From: Shimia ponticola
GTDB taxonomy: Bacteria > Pseudomonadota > Alphaproteobacteria > Rhodobacterales > Rhodobacteraceae
DNA: 64,000 nucleotides
Reading direction: 5' to 3'
NCBI RefSeq assembly: GCF_007995215.1
Contig: NZ_VCDK01000003.1
Coordinates: 310,001-374,000 of the forward strand
Shown here: positions 8,517 to 17,896 of the stretch, in pieces
Layout of the letters: each line of letters starts with the position of its first letter
How positions within the stretch are numbered: the stretch's first letter is position 1
Notes under the pieces: model-generated
What the model saw: the letters and a program-made list of their open reading frames with translations, nothing else
Databases searched by the model: none
What the model was told of the DNA's origin: nothing
Translations under genes and position numbers: made by a program

Positions 8517-9848
8517 ATGTTGCACTCTTTGGGACGTCACCTGACCCGTGGGATCATGGTTCTGGCGCTTGTGGCAATGGCCCCGATGGCGCATGCGGTC
8601 GGTCTGCTGCGCGATGCCGGGATGGAGCGCGCATTGCAGGAGCTTGCACGCCCGATCCTGAACGCTGCGGGTCTCAGCCCCTCTCAGGTCCGCATTCTGG
8701 TCGTCAATTCAGACACTTTGAACGCCTTTGTCGTCGACCAACGGGCGATATTCTTGCATGCCGGTCTGATCATGCGGCTCAAAACTCCAGAGCAGTTGCA
8801 GGCCGTGATTGCGCATGAAGCGGCACATATCGCCAATGGGCACATTGCCCGCCGTGCCGCAAATGTGCGCAACGCCAGCCGGAGCGCGGCAATTGGCTTG
8901 ATCCTTGGCGCAGCCGCTGGCGTGGCAGGTGGAAACCCCGCCTTGGCCGGTGGGGCCGCCGTGGGTAGCGCAGGCTCGGCCCAACGCGTGCTTTTGGGCC
9001 ATACCCGCGCAGAAGAAGCCAGCGCAGATCAAAGCTCGATCCGTCTCTTGCTGGCCGCAGGCATCGACCCAAAAGGCGCGCTTGAGGTGTTGGACATCTT
9101 TCGCGGCCAAGAGGCGCTGAGCGTGAGCCGCCAAGACCCTTACAGCCGCTCTCACCCGCTGACTTCTGACCGCTATCGGGCGGTGCAGGCACTGGTAAAT
9201 GCAAATCCGCGAACTCCAGCTAACCGCGATGCGGCTGTTTACTGGTTTGCGCGGGCACAAGGCATCCTGACCGGTTTCAAACGCGCGCCCAGTTGGACGC
9301 TGAACCGGGCGAAAGGCAAAGGTGATGTCGACACCATGCGCCGCGCCATCGCCTACCACCGGCAACCGAATAAGACGAAGGCGATCCGCGAAGTGAACGC
9401 GCTTGTCTCCGCCCGCCCCAACGACCCCTATTATCGCGACCTGCAAGGTCAAATTCTGTTGGAAAGCCGCGAGTTCTCGGCAGCGATCCAAGCCTATCGC
9501 AACGCCGTCAACCTCGCCCCGAATGACGCCTTGATCCTTGGCGCGTATGGCCGCGCGCTACTGGCGCCAAATACGCCTCGCAACAACGCAGAGGCCCTTC
9601 GCGTGCTGATCAAGGCGCGTGGCTTTGACGGGCGCGACAGCCGTATCTTGCGGGATCTTGGGCTTGCGCATGCGCGCGCCGGAAACAACGGCCTTGCTGC
9701 GCTGGCGGGGGCCGAACGGGCCGCCTTGGTCGGTCGGCGTGACAATGCCGTCACTTTGGCCCGCCGCGCCTCTGGTCTTTTGCCCCGTGGCAGTGCAGGT
9801 TGGCAGCGCGCACAGGACATCCTTCAAACCGCAGAGAGATTAAGATGA
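8517..9848 (+). CDS. M48 family periplasmic metalloprotease with TPR tail (BepA-like)
   Basis: The protein has a signal peptide (residues 1-27, ending MAHA). An M48 zinc protease domain follows with HEAAH at 100-104 and a third ligand in the EEASAD segment (E167). A Gly/Ala-rich hydrophobic stretch (127-155) separates these two parts. TPR-like helices occupy roughly 200-440. By family, BepA-like proteins degrade or chaperone misassembled outer-membrane proteins in the periplasm. Its stop overlaps the next gene's start (ATGA at 9845-9848), so it is translationally coupled to a DsbA-like thiol oxidoreductase. This fits a common role in envelope protein quality control. Confidence 0.9.
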   Translation: MLHSLGRHLTRGIMVLALVAMAPMAHAVGLLRDAGMERALQELARPILNAAGLSPSQVRILVVNSDTLNAFVVDQRAIFLHAGLIMRLKTPEQLQAVIAHEAAHIANGHIARRAANVRNASRSAAIGLILGAAAGVAGGNPALAGGAAVGSAGSAQRVLLGHTRAEEASADQSSIRLLLAAGIDPKGALEVLDIFRGQEALSVSRQDPYSRSHPLTSDRYRAVQALVNANPRTPANRDAAVYWFARAQGILTGFKRAPSWTLNRAKGKGDVDTMRRAIAYHRQPNKTKAIREVNALVSARPNDPYYRDLQGQILLESREFSAAIQAYRNAVNLAPNDALILGAYGRALLAPNTPRNNAEALRVLIKARGFDGRDSRILRDLGLAHARAGNNGLAALAGAERAALVGRRDNAVTLARRASGLLPRGSAGWQRAQDILQTAERLR

Positions 9849-10600
9849 CCAAGCTTTCATCGCTGGTGGCTGGCCTTTTGGTATCAGCCAGCCTTTGGTC
9901 CGCCCCGGCCCACGCTTTCGATATCGAAAACATGACCGACACCGAGCGCGTCGCCTTTGGTCAGGCCGTGCGCGGCTATTTCCTTGAAAACCCAGAGGTC
10001 ATGCTGGAAATCATCACCGCGCTTGAGGAAAAACAGGCAGCCGTGCAGGCCACGGACGATGTCGAACTGGTTCAGCAAAACGCCGAAGGCTTGTTCAACG
10101 ATGGCTTCTCATGGGAAGGCGGCAACCCGGACGGCGACATTACCATCGTGGAATTTATCGACTATCGCTGCGGCTTCTGCCGCCGTGCTTTTCCAGAGGT
10201 CTCTGAGTTGATCGATACTGACGGCAACATCCGTTTGATCGTCAAAGAATACCCTATCCTCGGTGACGAAAGCACCTTGGCCTCGCGCTTTGCCATTGCG
10301 GCCAAGATCGCGGGTGGCGACGACGCCTATAAGACGGTTCATGATGGGCTGATGGAATTCCGCGGCTCGATCAATCCGGCTTCTCTTGAAGCCTTTGCAC
10401 GGGATGCCGGTCTGGATGCGGATGCCATCATCGCAACCATGCAACTGCCGCGCGTTGACGAAATCATCGCGGCCAACCGCGCATTGGGTCAGCGTCTGGC
10501 GATCAATGGCACACCGACATTTGTGTTCGGCAATCAAATGATCCGCGGCTATGTGCCGATTGATGGCATGCGCGAGATCGTCGCCGAAGAACGCGGTTAA
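9845..10600 (+). CDS. DsbA-like thioredoxin-fold disulfide oxidoreductase
   Basis: A signal peptide (MTKLSSLVAGLLVSASLWSA, cut near AHA) precedes a short helical linker and a DsbA/DsbG-type thioredoxin fold. The redox motif is C109-G-F-C112 within DYRCGFCRRAF, and the cis-proline loop is NGTPTFVFG. It should oxidise or isomerise disulfides in periplasmic proteins. The start is set by the ATGA overlap with the M48 gene and by the signal peptide; the longer frame from 9800 would place 15 unlikely residues in front. The length (251 residues) is normal for the Com1/DsbA-like group. Confidence 0.9.
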   Translation: MTKLSSLVAGLLVSASLWSAPAHAFDIENMTDTERVAFGQAVRGYFLENPEVMLEIITALEEKQAAVQATDDVELVQQNAEGLFNDGFSWEGGNPDGDITIVEFIDYRCGFCRRAFPEVSELIDTDGNIRLIVKEYPILGDESTLASRFAIAAKIAGGDDAYKTVHDGLMEFRGSINPASLEAFARDAGLDADAIIATMQLPRVDEIIAANRALGQRLAINGTPTFVFGNQMIRGYVPIDGMREIVAEERG

Positions 10601-10617
10601 GGCTTACGTCACCCGCA

Positions 10618-10639
10618 GTCCCGGCCGCAGAGCCGGGAC
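10618..10639. terminator. Hairpin between DsbA-like gene and ispG
   Basis: GTCCCGGC (10618-10625) pairs perfectly with GCCGGGAC (10632-10639) around a 6-base loop, 17 bases after the DsbA-like stop. It is followed by CTTAATTG rather than a clean T-run. A second 8-bp hairpin (GAAGCCGC with GCGGCTTC, about 10677-10698) spans the ispG stop codon. Together they probably separate the two convergent transcripts. Confidence 0.45.
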
Positions 10640-10683
10640 CTTAATTGCGCTTATCCAAAGTGGGTTATGCAGGTTAGAAGCCG

Positions 10684-11811
10684 CTATTCTGCGGCTTCCA
10701 GCTCAGCCGCCGCATCCAATTCAGCGGCCTTCTTTTCAACCTGCTCGACGATGTGGTCGATCATCTTGTCGTTGTCCATCGCGTGGCTTTTGGCCCCGGC
10801 GAGATAGACCATGCCGCGCCCATTGCCGCCGCCCGTGAACCCGACATCGGTCATCAAGGCCTCGCCCGGTCCGTTCACCACGCACCCAATGATCGACAGG
10901 CTCATAGGTGTCTTGATGTGCTCCAGTCGCTTCTCAAGCGCCTCGACCGTCTTGATCACATCAAAACCCTGACGCGCACAGGACGGGCAGGAAATAATGT
11001 TCACGCCCCGATGGCGCAGGCCAAGGGATTTCAGAATGTCGTAGCCGACCTTGACCTCTTCGACCGGATCGGCGCTCAGGCTCACGCGGATCGTGTCGCC
11101 CAAGCCCATCCACAGCAGGTTGCCCAGACCGATGGCCGATTTGATCGTGCCAGACATCAAGCCGCCCGCTTCGGTAATACCCAGATGCAGTGGTGCCTCG
11201 GTCTGTTCCGCCAATTGCTGATAGGCGGCAGCGGTCATGAAGACGTCAGACGCCTTCATCGAAATCTTGAAATTCAGGAAATCGTTGTCTTCCAGGATCT
11301 TGATATGATCCAGCCCGCTTTCGACCATCGCGTCGGGACACGGTTCGCCGTATTTCTCAAGCAGGTGTTTCTCAAGCGATCCGGCATTCACGCCAATCCG
11401 CATGGAACAGTTATTGTCTCGCGCCGCCTGAATGACCTCGCGCACGCGTTCCGGGCTTCCGATATTGCCGGGATTGATCCGAAGGCAAGACGCCCCCGCC
11501 TCTGCGGCTTCGATCCCGCGTCTATAGTGGAAATGGATGTCGGCTACGATCGGCACAGGACTTTCCTTGACGATCTCTTTCAGCGCCTTGGAGCTGTCCT
11601 GATCCGGAACCGAGATGCGGACGATATCAGCCCCGACCTCAGCCGCCGCCTGCACCTGCGCGATCGTGCCCTTGATGTCCGTTGTCACCGTGTTGGTCAT
11701 TGTCTGAACGGTGATCGGCGCATCCCCCCCAACCGGCACATTCCCCACCATGATCTGGCGGGATTTGCGGCGGTAGATGTTGCGCCACGGGCGGACATGG
11801 TTCAGCGACAT
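10684..11811 (-). CDS. ispG: 4-hydroxy-3-methylbut-2-en-1-yl diphosphate synthase
   Basis: IspG (GcpE) is the penultimate step of the MEP isoprenoid pathway. It converts MEcPP to HMBPP using a [4Fe-4S] cluster. The 375-residue protein starts with a TIM-barrel region ([29 protein letters not shown]). The cluster-binding C-terminal part has CPSC at 275-278 and C310 in [10 protein letters not shown], with E317 as the fourth ligand of this family. An acidic Ala/Glu tail ends the protein. It is followed by a RodZ-like gene and hemA on the same strand. Confidence 0.96.
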   Translation of the reverse strand: MSLNHVRPWRNIYRRKSRQIMVGNVPVGGDAPITVQTMTNTVTTDIKGTIAQVQAAAEVGADIVRISVPDQDSSKALKEIVKESPVPIVADIHFHYRRGIEAAEAGASCLRINPGNIGSPERVREVIQAARDNNCSMRIGVNAGSLEKHLLEKYGEPCPDAMVESGLDHIKILEDNDFLNFKISMKASDVFMTAAAYQQLAEQTEAPLHLGITEAGGLMSGTIKSAIGLGNLLWMGLGDTIRVSLSADPVEEVKVGYDILKSLGLRHRGVNIISCPSCARQGFDVIKTVEALEKRLEHIKTPMSLSIIGCVVNGPGEALMTDVGFTGGGNGRGMVYLAGAKSHAMDNDKMIDHIVEQVEKKAAELDAAAELEAAE

Positions 11812-11974
11812 AGATGCGGCTCCGTCATGCGGGCCAATGGGCCGGCACTGTCAATCTGGATTTACACGCAAGCTACACGGCAGTGTCTTGCGCCGTCAAT
11901 TCAGATGTAATGGATTTGCTGAGGCTCGCAACGGAGTAGATGCCAGATGCAACACAACGGCGCAGGCCGGATGG

Positions 11975-13456
11975 CTATTGCACCAACCCGGGGATACGCG
12001 CAGCATCCACAAGGGAGTAGTTCGCTTGAATCCCCTCAAGCGACACATCGACGTTCCGCGCAGTCGACGCACCCGGACCCACTGGGCCAAAGACCATATC
12101 GCCGACCTGAAAATAGAGCGAACCAGAGTTACCAGCGCGCAGCGACCCGTCTAGCCCCTCTGGCAAGGTCTGCACCTGACCCGGCGCAATGATTCCTTCA
12201 TAAACAACGTCGCCGTCGGCGTTCCGGACCCTGACCCAACTGTCATTGGCCGAAATCAGGGACACCGCATCAACCGGCGCCGTTTGAAGCGCGACCGGTT
12301 TCGGCAGAACATCAGGCGCGTTCAGGTCCTGAAGCAGATCAAACAGCGCCTGATCCTCCTCGGGGGTGGCTGGCGTGTAGAGCGCGTTCAAATCGGTCGA
12401 AGCAAGCAACACGTCGCTGACCGGCCCTGTACCTTCACCCGCCGGCCCAACGATGGTGCCATTAACCTTAAAGTACAAAGACCCCGAGTTTCCGGCCCGT
12501 AGGATCGGCGTTTCTTCCGTCACGGGGATCGCGTATTCCTCGCCCTCGTTCAGGATTTTCTCGAACAAGACGCTCTGATCTGCGGTCTGGACCCTGACCC
12601 ATGTCGGGGCGACCGCAAACAACACCACCTCTGGTGTCGGACCATCAACAACCTGAACCCCATCAGCCGCGCCGACGCTGGGCAACCGGTCTTGTGTCGC
12701 TGCAAATACGCCTTGAGCATCCGGGTTCAACGTCGCAATGGGTGCATCCCGAGCGACGAGCACCGGCACATCCAGTGCCGGCGGGCGATAAAGCCGATCC
12801 AAAGTGTCGGATGTCGGTTGCGTAGTCTCGGCAACGACAGAACCCGCAGTCGCAACCGGCCCAGCCAATGGATCAAGCTGAACGATGGCGGTTGGTGGTT
12901 GTTCAATGGGCGCGACATCGACGCGCTGCACCTCTTGCACCACCGCCCACGCGCCATAGCCAAGCCCGCCGATCATGGCCAAGAGCACCAGAGACGACCC
13001 AATCGCGCGAGGCTCCACCGTCTCAAGGAAGCGAGATTGTTCCGGAGTGAACGGAACAGCAGGCTTGCTCAGCGGATCAACCGGACCCGCTACCTTGGCG
13101 TCGCGGGCCTTGCGTGCAGGCAGCGCTTCGGCGGACATCCCGTGGACAGGTTCGAACCCGCTTTCTTGGCAAAACGTATCAAACGCCCAATCCGGGTTTA
13201 GGTTGAGGTAACGCGCGTAAGACCTGACAAAACCAGCAATAAAGCCAGGCGTATCAAAGGCGGATGGGTCAGCATTTTCAATTGCCGCGATGTAAGATGC
13301 TTTGATCTTAAGTTCGCGTTGAACGTCGAGAAGGCTTTTGCCCATGGTCGCGCGTTCGCCGCGCATGACATCGCCAAGCTTGAGGTCAAAGTCATCAAAC
13401 CCTTTAGGTTCAACAACCTCCTCCTCTGGTTCTGACTGTCCCCAGCGGCCGATCAT
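11975..13456 (-). CDS. RodZ-like helix-turn-helix membrane protein with two DUF4115 domains
   Basis: Residues 26-88 form an HTH_25 domain (DVMRGERATMGKSLLDVQR, then IKASYIAAIE). One membrane helix lies at about 151-173. Two related C-terminal DUF4115-type domains sit at about 278-350 and 400-470. Each has a WVRV motif and the identical segment LRAGNSGSLYF. RodZ links MreB filaments to the wall elongation machinery. The usual RodZ has one such C-terminal domain, so the duplication is notable. The start is taken as ATG 13456; a GTG at 13474 is possible. Alternative reading: a membrane-bound transcription factor. Confidence 0.82.
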   Translation of the reverse strand: MIGRWGQSEPEEEVVEPKGFDDFDLKLGDVMRGERATMGKSLLDVQRELKIKASYIAAIENADPSAFDTPGFIAGFVRSYARYLNLNPDWAFDTFCQESGFEPVHGMSAEALPARKARDAKVAGPVDPLSKPAVPFTPEQSRFLETVEPRAIGSSLVLLAMIGGLGYGAWAVVQEVQRVDVAPIEQPPTAIVQLDPLAGPVATAGSVVAETTQPTSDTLDRLYRPPALDVPVLVARDAPIATLNPDAQGVFAATQDRLPSVGAADGVQVVDGPTPEVVLFAVAPTWVRVQTADQSVLFEKILNEGEEYAIPVTEETPILRAGNSGSLYFKVNGTIVGPAGEGTGPVSDVLLASTDLNALYTPATPEEDQALFDLLQDLNAPDVLPKPVALQTAPVDAVSLISANDSWVRVRNADGDVVYEGIIAPGQVQTLPEGLDGSLRAGNSGSLYFQVGDMVFGPVGPGASTARNVDVSLEGIQANYSLVDAARIPGLVQ

Positions 13457-13562
13457 GCTCTGCTCGCGTCCCACAAAGAATTTGCCGCGATTCCCCTCGC
13501 GGTTACCCGATTACCCGCGCAAATAGCACGAGATCACAAAGAATGCACGTCTGTATATGGGG

Positions 13563-14786
13563 TTAGGCGGTTAGTTGCGCGCGATTCAGCTCACACATGG
13601 ACCAGAGCTGATCCATCGACTTGACCAGATGGTCAACCTCTTGTGGGCCATGCACGGGGCTTGGTGTAAAGCGCAACCGTTCCGTCCCACGCGGCACCGT
13701 TGGGAAGTTGATCGGCTGACAGTAGATGCCGAAATCATCCAGCAAACGGTCAGAGATCATTTTGCACTTCACCGGATCACCGACATGCACCGGAACAATG
13801 TGCGACCCGTGATCAATGATCGGCAGGCCCAGACCCTTGAGCCGCATTTTCAGGATCTTCGCCTGCATCTGATGCTGATCCCGGCGGGTCTGGTCTGTCT
13901 TGAGATGCGCAACACTGGCGGCACACCCCGCCGCCACAGCGGGCGGCAGCGACGTCGTAAAGATAAAGCCCGGCGCGTATGAACGGATGGCATCACACAT
14001 TTTCTCTGACGCAGCGATATATCCACCCATCACGCCGTAGGCCTTGGCCATAGTGCCGTTGATAATGTCGATGCGGTCCATCAGACCGTCCCGTTCGGCG
14101 ACACCTGCCCCACGGGGGCCATACATGCCAACGGCGTGAACCTCGTCGATATAGGTCATCGCGCCGAATTCATCGGCCAAATCGCAAATCGCCTCAATCG
14201 GGCCGAAATCACCATCCATCGAATAGATAGACTCAAACGCAATCAGCTTTGGCGTCGCCGGATCATCCGCCGCCAGCAATTCGCGCAGATGCTCAACGTC
14301 ATTGTGACGGAAGATCCGCTTGGCTCCGCCATTGCGGCGCACGCCTTCGATCATGGACGCGTGGTTCAGCGCGTCCGAATAGATGATCAGACCTGGAAAC
14401 AGCTTGGGCAGGGTCGACAGCGTGGCATCATTGGCGATGTAGGCACTGGTAAAGAGCAGTGCCGCCTCTTTCTGATGGAGGTCAGCCAGTTCAGCCTCAA
14501 GCCGTTTGTGATACACTGTTGTGCCGCTGATGTTGCGCGTGCCGCCGGAGCCCGCACCGGTCGCATCCAGCGCCTCGTGCATCGCCTCAAGCACGACAGG
14601 ATGCTGCCCCATGCCTAGGTAATCGTTGCCACACCATACGGTGATCGGAACCTGAGTGCTGTCCGGCCGCGTCCACATGGCATGTGGAAACGCCCCCTTT
14701 TCACGTTCGATATCAATGAACGTGCGGTAACGCCCTTCGTCATGAAGCTTTTGCAGGGCGGCGTCGAGATAGGCGTTCTGGTCCAA
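13563..14786 (-). CDS. hemA: 5-aminolevulinate synthase
   Basis: This PLP enzyme condenses glycine with succinyl-CoA to form 5-aminolevulinate, the first tetrapyrrole precursor in alphaproteobacteria (C4 route). The 407 residues match the family from end to end: [57 protein letters not shown] and GTMAKAYG with K248 as the Schiff-base lysine. The start codon is TTG, preceded by GGGGAG eight bases upstream. No in-frame ATG fits the conserved N-terminus. An FNR-type box lies 93-106 bases upstream. Confidence 0.95.
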   Translation of the reverse strand: MDQNAYLDAALQKLHDEGRYRTFIDIEREKGAFPHAMWTRPDSTQVPITVWCGNDYLGMGQHPVVLEAMHEALDATGAGSGGTRNISGTTVYHKRLEAELADLHQKEAALLFTSAYIANDATLSTLPKLFPGLIIYSDALNHASMIEGVRRNGGAKRIFRHNDVEHLRELLAADDPATPKLIAFESIYSMDGDFGPIEAICDLADEFGAMTYIDEVHAVGMYGPRGAGVAERDGLMDRIDIINGTMAKAYGVMGGYIAASEKMCDAIRSYAPGFIFTTSLPPAVAAGCAASVAHLKTDQTRRDQHQMQAKILKMRLKGLGLPIIDHGSHIVPVHVGDPVKCKMISDRLLDDFGIYCQPINFPTVPRGTERLRFTPSPVHGPQEVDHLVKSMDQLWSMCELNRAQLTA

Positions 14787-14878
14787 AAGGGTGACTCCCC
14801 GGTGTGTGTTCGATGCTTATATGTTGCGGTCTAGAACTGTTCCAAGTCTCAAATTGCCGCGCCTTTATGCGTCCTGCC

Positions 14879-14892
14879 TTGATATGTATCAA
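14879..14892. promoter_or_regulatory. FNR/FnrL-type binding site
   Basis: TTGATATGTATCAA exactly matches the FNR family consensus TTGAT-N4-ATCAA. It lies between the divergent hemA and M20 peptidase genes, about 93 bases from the hemA start codon. In Rhodobacter species FnrL is known to activate hemA when oxygen is low, so hemA is the likely target. The sequence match is direct; the regulator and direction of control are inferred. Confidence 0.75.
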
Positions 14893-14955
14893 AACCCGCT
14901 GGACGCCGTTCTCTCAGTGGATAGGGTTTCCGAAACAGGACGTTAGGAGCCCTTG

Positions 14956-16329
14956 ATGATCGACGCCGTACTTGCCCGCATTGATGCCGACCTCGACCCC
15001 TCGCTGGAGCGACTGATGGAGCTTCTGCGTATCCCGTCGATCTCTACCGATCCGGCCTATGCAGAGCATTGCGATGCTGCCGCAGATTGGCTGGTCGAGG
15101 ATCTCAAAAGCATCGGTTTTGACGCGTCCAAAAGGCCAACACCCGGCCACCCGATGGTCGTTGCGCATCACGATGGCGACGGACCCCATATTCTGTTCTA
15201 CGGCCACTATGACGTCCAGCCCGTCGATCCGCTGAACCTGTGGCACCGCGACCCGTTCGACCCGGCTATCGAAGATACGCCAAACGGCAAGGTGATCCGC
15301 GGCCGCGGGACGGCCGATGACAAAGGGCAATTGATGACCTTTATCGAGGCCTGCCGTGCGTGGAAGGCGGAACACGGCACCCTGCCCTGCAAAATCTCGG
15401 TGTTCCTTGAGGGTGAAGAGGAATCAGGCTCGCCATCTCTGATTCCGTTCATGAAGGACAACGCAGAGGAACTGACCGCCGACATCGCAATGATCTGCGA
15501 CACCGGGCTGTTCGACGAAAACACGCCGGCCATCATGACACAGTTGCGGGGGATGCTATCGGGCGAATTGACGATCACCGGCCCAGACCGGGATCTGCAT
15601 TCCGGAATGTATGGCGGCCCGGCCATGAACCCCGCCCGCGTGCTGGCCCGCATCATCGCCGCGCTCCATGATGATGAGGGCCGCGTCACGGTGCCGGGGT
15701 TCTACGACGGCGTCCCGGAGGTCCCCACTCAAATCAAACAACAGTGGGAGGCGCTGGGGTTTGACGCAGACGGTTTCCTTGGTGCCGTCAGTCTGTCGGA
15801 GCCTGCAGGCGAAAAAGCCTTCAGCCCGCTTGAACAAATCTGGTCGCGCCCGACCTGCGAGGTGAACGGCCTGAATGCGGGCTACACCGGCGAAGGGTTC
15901 AAGACCGTCTTGCCGTCGATTGCCTCGGCCAAAATCTCCTTCCGCCTTGTCGGCACGCAGGACCCCCACGCAATCAGCGCAAGCTTCACCAAGATGGTGA
16001 ACGACATGCTCCCCCCAGACTGCACCGCCGAATGGACCGACCACGGCGCCAACCCCGCCTCAATCATGTCCATCGACCACCCGGCCTTCGAGGCTGCCCG
16101 CACAGCGCTATCTCAGGAATGGCCCAACCCAGCAGCGTTCACAGGCGGCGGCGGGTCGATCCCGATTGCGGGACACTTCAAAACCGTCCTCGGCATGGAT
16201 GCGCTATTGATCGGTTTTGGGAAGGATGACGACGGTTTGCACAGCCCGAACGAGAAATACGATTTGTCGAGTTTTCATAAGGGGATGCGCAGTTGGGCAA
16301 GGGTGTTGAATGAGGTGCGTGGGTTGTGA
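14956..16329 (+). CDS. M20 family metallopeptidase (dipeptidase-like)
   Basis: The 457-residue protein has the two-domain M20 layout. Metal-binding motifs are LFYGHYDVQPVDP (His and Asp), RGTADDKGQL (bridging Asp), EGEEESGS (catalytic Glu then ligand Glu) and a late His in GLHSPNEKY. The dimerisation domain begins near GDRDLHSGMYGG-like residues (DRDLHSGMYGG). Members cleave dipeptides or acylated amino acids in the cytoplasm. The start is ATG 14956 with AGGAG six bases upstream, not the TTG just before it. It is divergent from hemA, sharing the FNR-box region. Confidence 0.9.
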   Translation: MIDAVLARIDADLDPSLERLMELLRIPSISTDPAYAEHCDAAADWLVEDLKSIGFDASKRPTPGHPMVVAHHDGDGPHILFYGHYDVQPVDPLNLWHRDPFDPAIEDTPNGKVIRGRGTADDKGQLMTFIEACRAWKAEHGTLPCKISVFLEGEEESGSPSLIPFMKDNAEELTADIAMICDTGLFDENTPAIMTQLRGMLSGELTITGPDRDLHSGMYGGPAMNPARVLARIIAALHDDEGRVTVPGFYDGVPEVPTQIKQQWEALGFDADGFLGAVSLSEPAGEKAFSPLEQIWSRPTCEVNGLNAGYTGEGFKTVLPSIASAKISFRLVGTQDPHAISASFTKMVNDMLPPDCTAEWTDHGANPASIMSIDHPAFEAARTALSQEWPNPAAFTGGGGSIPIAGHFKTVLGMDALLIGFGKDDDGLHSPNEKYDLSSFHKGMRSWARVLNEVRGL

Positions 16330-16342
16330 CTCCGCTCACCTT

Positions 16343-17896
16343 CTAAAACAGAAACTCTTCAAGGCCTATCTGCGAGAGCTGAACATCCATAAGCGTTATG
16401 CTCACCCCTTTGGAGTCCTTACCGTGTTGGAACGGCGGCTCTAGGATTTCTATCCGAACGTCATCTTCGTCTTGCGCCATCGAAACGACGATTGGTGTAT
16501 CTCCAAAACCCAAACGACCGCCATGCGCCGAAATCACATGGAGTCCCGAGATCACAACGGGGACATGGCCCTGTGCAGAAAAGGCGCTAAGGTCGATGGT
16601 ATCTTCACCAATCCTGAAATCCGTTACTGTATCATGCCCTGTCTGCGGCTCGAAAACGAACACGTCGCGACCATCACCGCCAGTAAGGAAATCATCTCCT
16701 TCCGCACCATTTAGGGTGTCATCGCCCTCGTTGCCGAATATGGCGTTTTCGTCCGTATCGCCGATAAGGTCATTGCTGTCTTCATTGCCCATGATGCGTT
16801 CATCGTTAGCTGTCACGTAAAAAAAGAACTCGTTAGCTTCGCCAACGGTTGCGTCCGACACATCAACGGTCGCGTTTTCAGCACTCAGGATGACAACGCT
16901 CATCAACTCCTCTGTCTCAAACAAAGAGTCGTTCAAAACATCAACGTTACCTGTAGCGGATAAGCTGCCCGCTGGGATGACTAATTGTGTTTCTGTCAGT
17001 TCAAGGTCTTCAGAACGAATGCTAGCGTCGCCAAGACCCACGGTTACAACGACATCGAGTTCGATGATTTCGCTAAGTCGCACTGTAAAAGATACCACAT
17101 CGCCTTCGTTATACTCAGCAAACGGAAAAGGCGCGTCCATTGAGACAAGCGGTTCGGTTGGTGCGTCACTTTCTGCGACATCAACTATGAATTCCGCGAA
17201 TGTTCCCACACGCCCCGTTTCGCGAACGTCAATGGAAGCGTTTTCAACTTCGACAATCTCAAACCGAAGCAAGTGTGATGGCTCGAAGAGTTGATCGTCC
17301 TCAATACGGACCTCGACTGTTGTGCTTGTCTGACCAGGCTGGAAGACGACCGTTGGCATGAGAAGTGTCGCGTCTTCTGCATATTGTGACCAGCTTTCAG
17401 CCAACCGAACTGTCACAGGAACATCACTGGCCTCACTCAAGAGCAACGTGAGCGTGAGAACATCTCCTTCAACGACATCGGGCACGCTTCCGTCTCGGTC
17501 AAATGAAACAATTGGCCCGTCTGGCGTATCATTCCCTGCCACATAGAAAACAAACTCGTTGTTATCCCCAACGCCTTCCCGTGGGCTCATGTCGACAGTC
17601 GCACCAACAGCTTCCGATATTTGGATGTGCATAATCTCATCGGCTTCGAAGACATCGTCGTCTTCTACGCGAATACGCAGAAATTGTGATGTCTCTCCCG
17701 GCGCAAAGCTCAATGAAGTATCTAGAATGCTAAGGTCGCCGACCCGTATATTTCGAAATGCATCTTCAAAACTGACGTCGACCACATTGGCCGCAGCTGC
17801 GGACAATTGAACTTCAATGCTGATGATGTCGCCTTCTTCAAAAACCGGGACTGAAGGAGGCAGAACAAAGCTTACAAACGGACTATCAAAAGACAA
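16343..17896 (-). CDS. Calx-beta and RTX repeat protein, probable type I secretion substrate
   Basis: The 517-residue acidic protein has three Calx-beta-like domains (about residues 5-115, 130-240 and 255-360). Each begins with a VSFD/VSMD-type strand and an EGD turn, and contains an E-D-D/N-x-x-FE-x-E signature. RTX nonapeptides follow at about 365-425 (FGNEGDDTLNGAEGDDFLTG). The C-terminal 90 residues end in hydrophobic EEFLF, as in type I secretion signals. There is no N-terminal signal peptide. The best start is TTG 17896 (AGGG six bases upstream). No in-frame ATG, GTG or other TTG lies between it and the first domain, and the frame stays open without one further upstream. Its base composition is lower in GC than its neighbours. 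Likely calcium-binding surface or adhesion role. Confidence 0.75.
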   Translation of the reverse strand: MSFDSPFVSFVLPPSVPVFEEGDIISIEVQLSAAAANVVDVSFEDAFRNIRVGDLSILDTSLSFAPGETSQFLRIRVEDDDVFEADEIMHIQISEAVGATVDMSPREGVGDNNEFVFYVAGNDTPDGPIVSFDRDGSVPDVVEGDVLTLTLLLSEASDVPVTVRLAESWSQYAEDATLLMPTVVFQPGQTSTTVEVRIEDDQLFEPSHLLRFEIVEVENASIDVRETGRVGTFAEFIVDVAESDAPTEPLVSMDAPFPFAEYNEGDVVSFTVRLSEIIELDVVVTVGLGDASIRSEDLELTETQLVIPAGSLSATGNVDVLNDSLFETEELMSVVILSAENATVDVSDATVGEANEFFFYVTANDERIMGNEDSNDLIGDTDENAIFGNEGDDTLNGAEGDDFLTGGDGRDVFVFEPQTGHDTVTDFRIGEDTIDLSAFSAQGHVPVVISGLHVISAHGGRLGFGDTPIVVSMAQDEDDVRIEILEPPFQHGKDSKGVSITLMDVQLSQIGLEEFLF

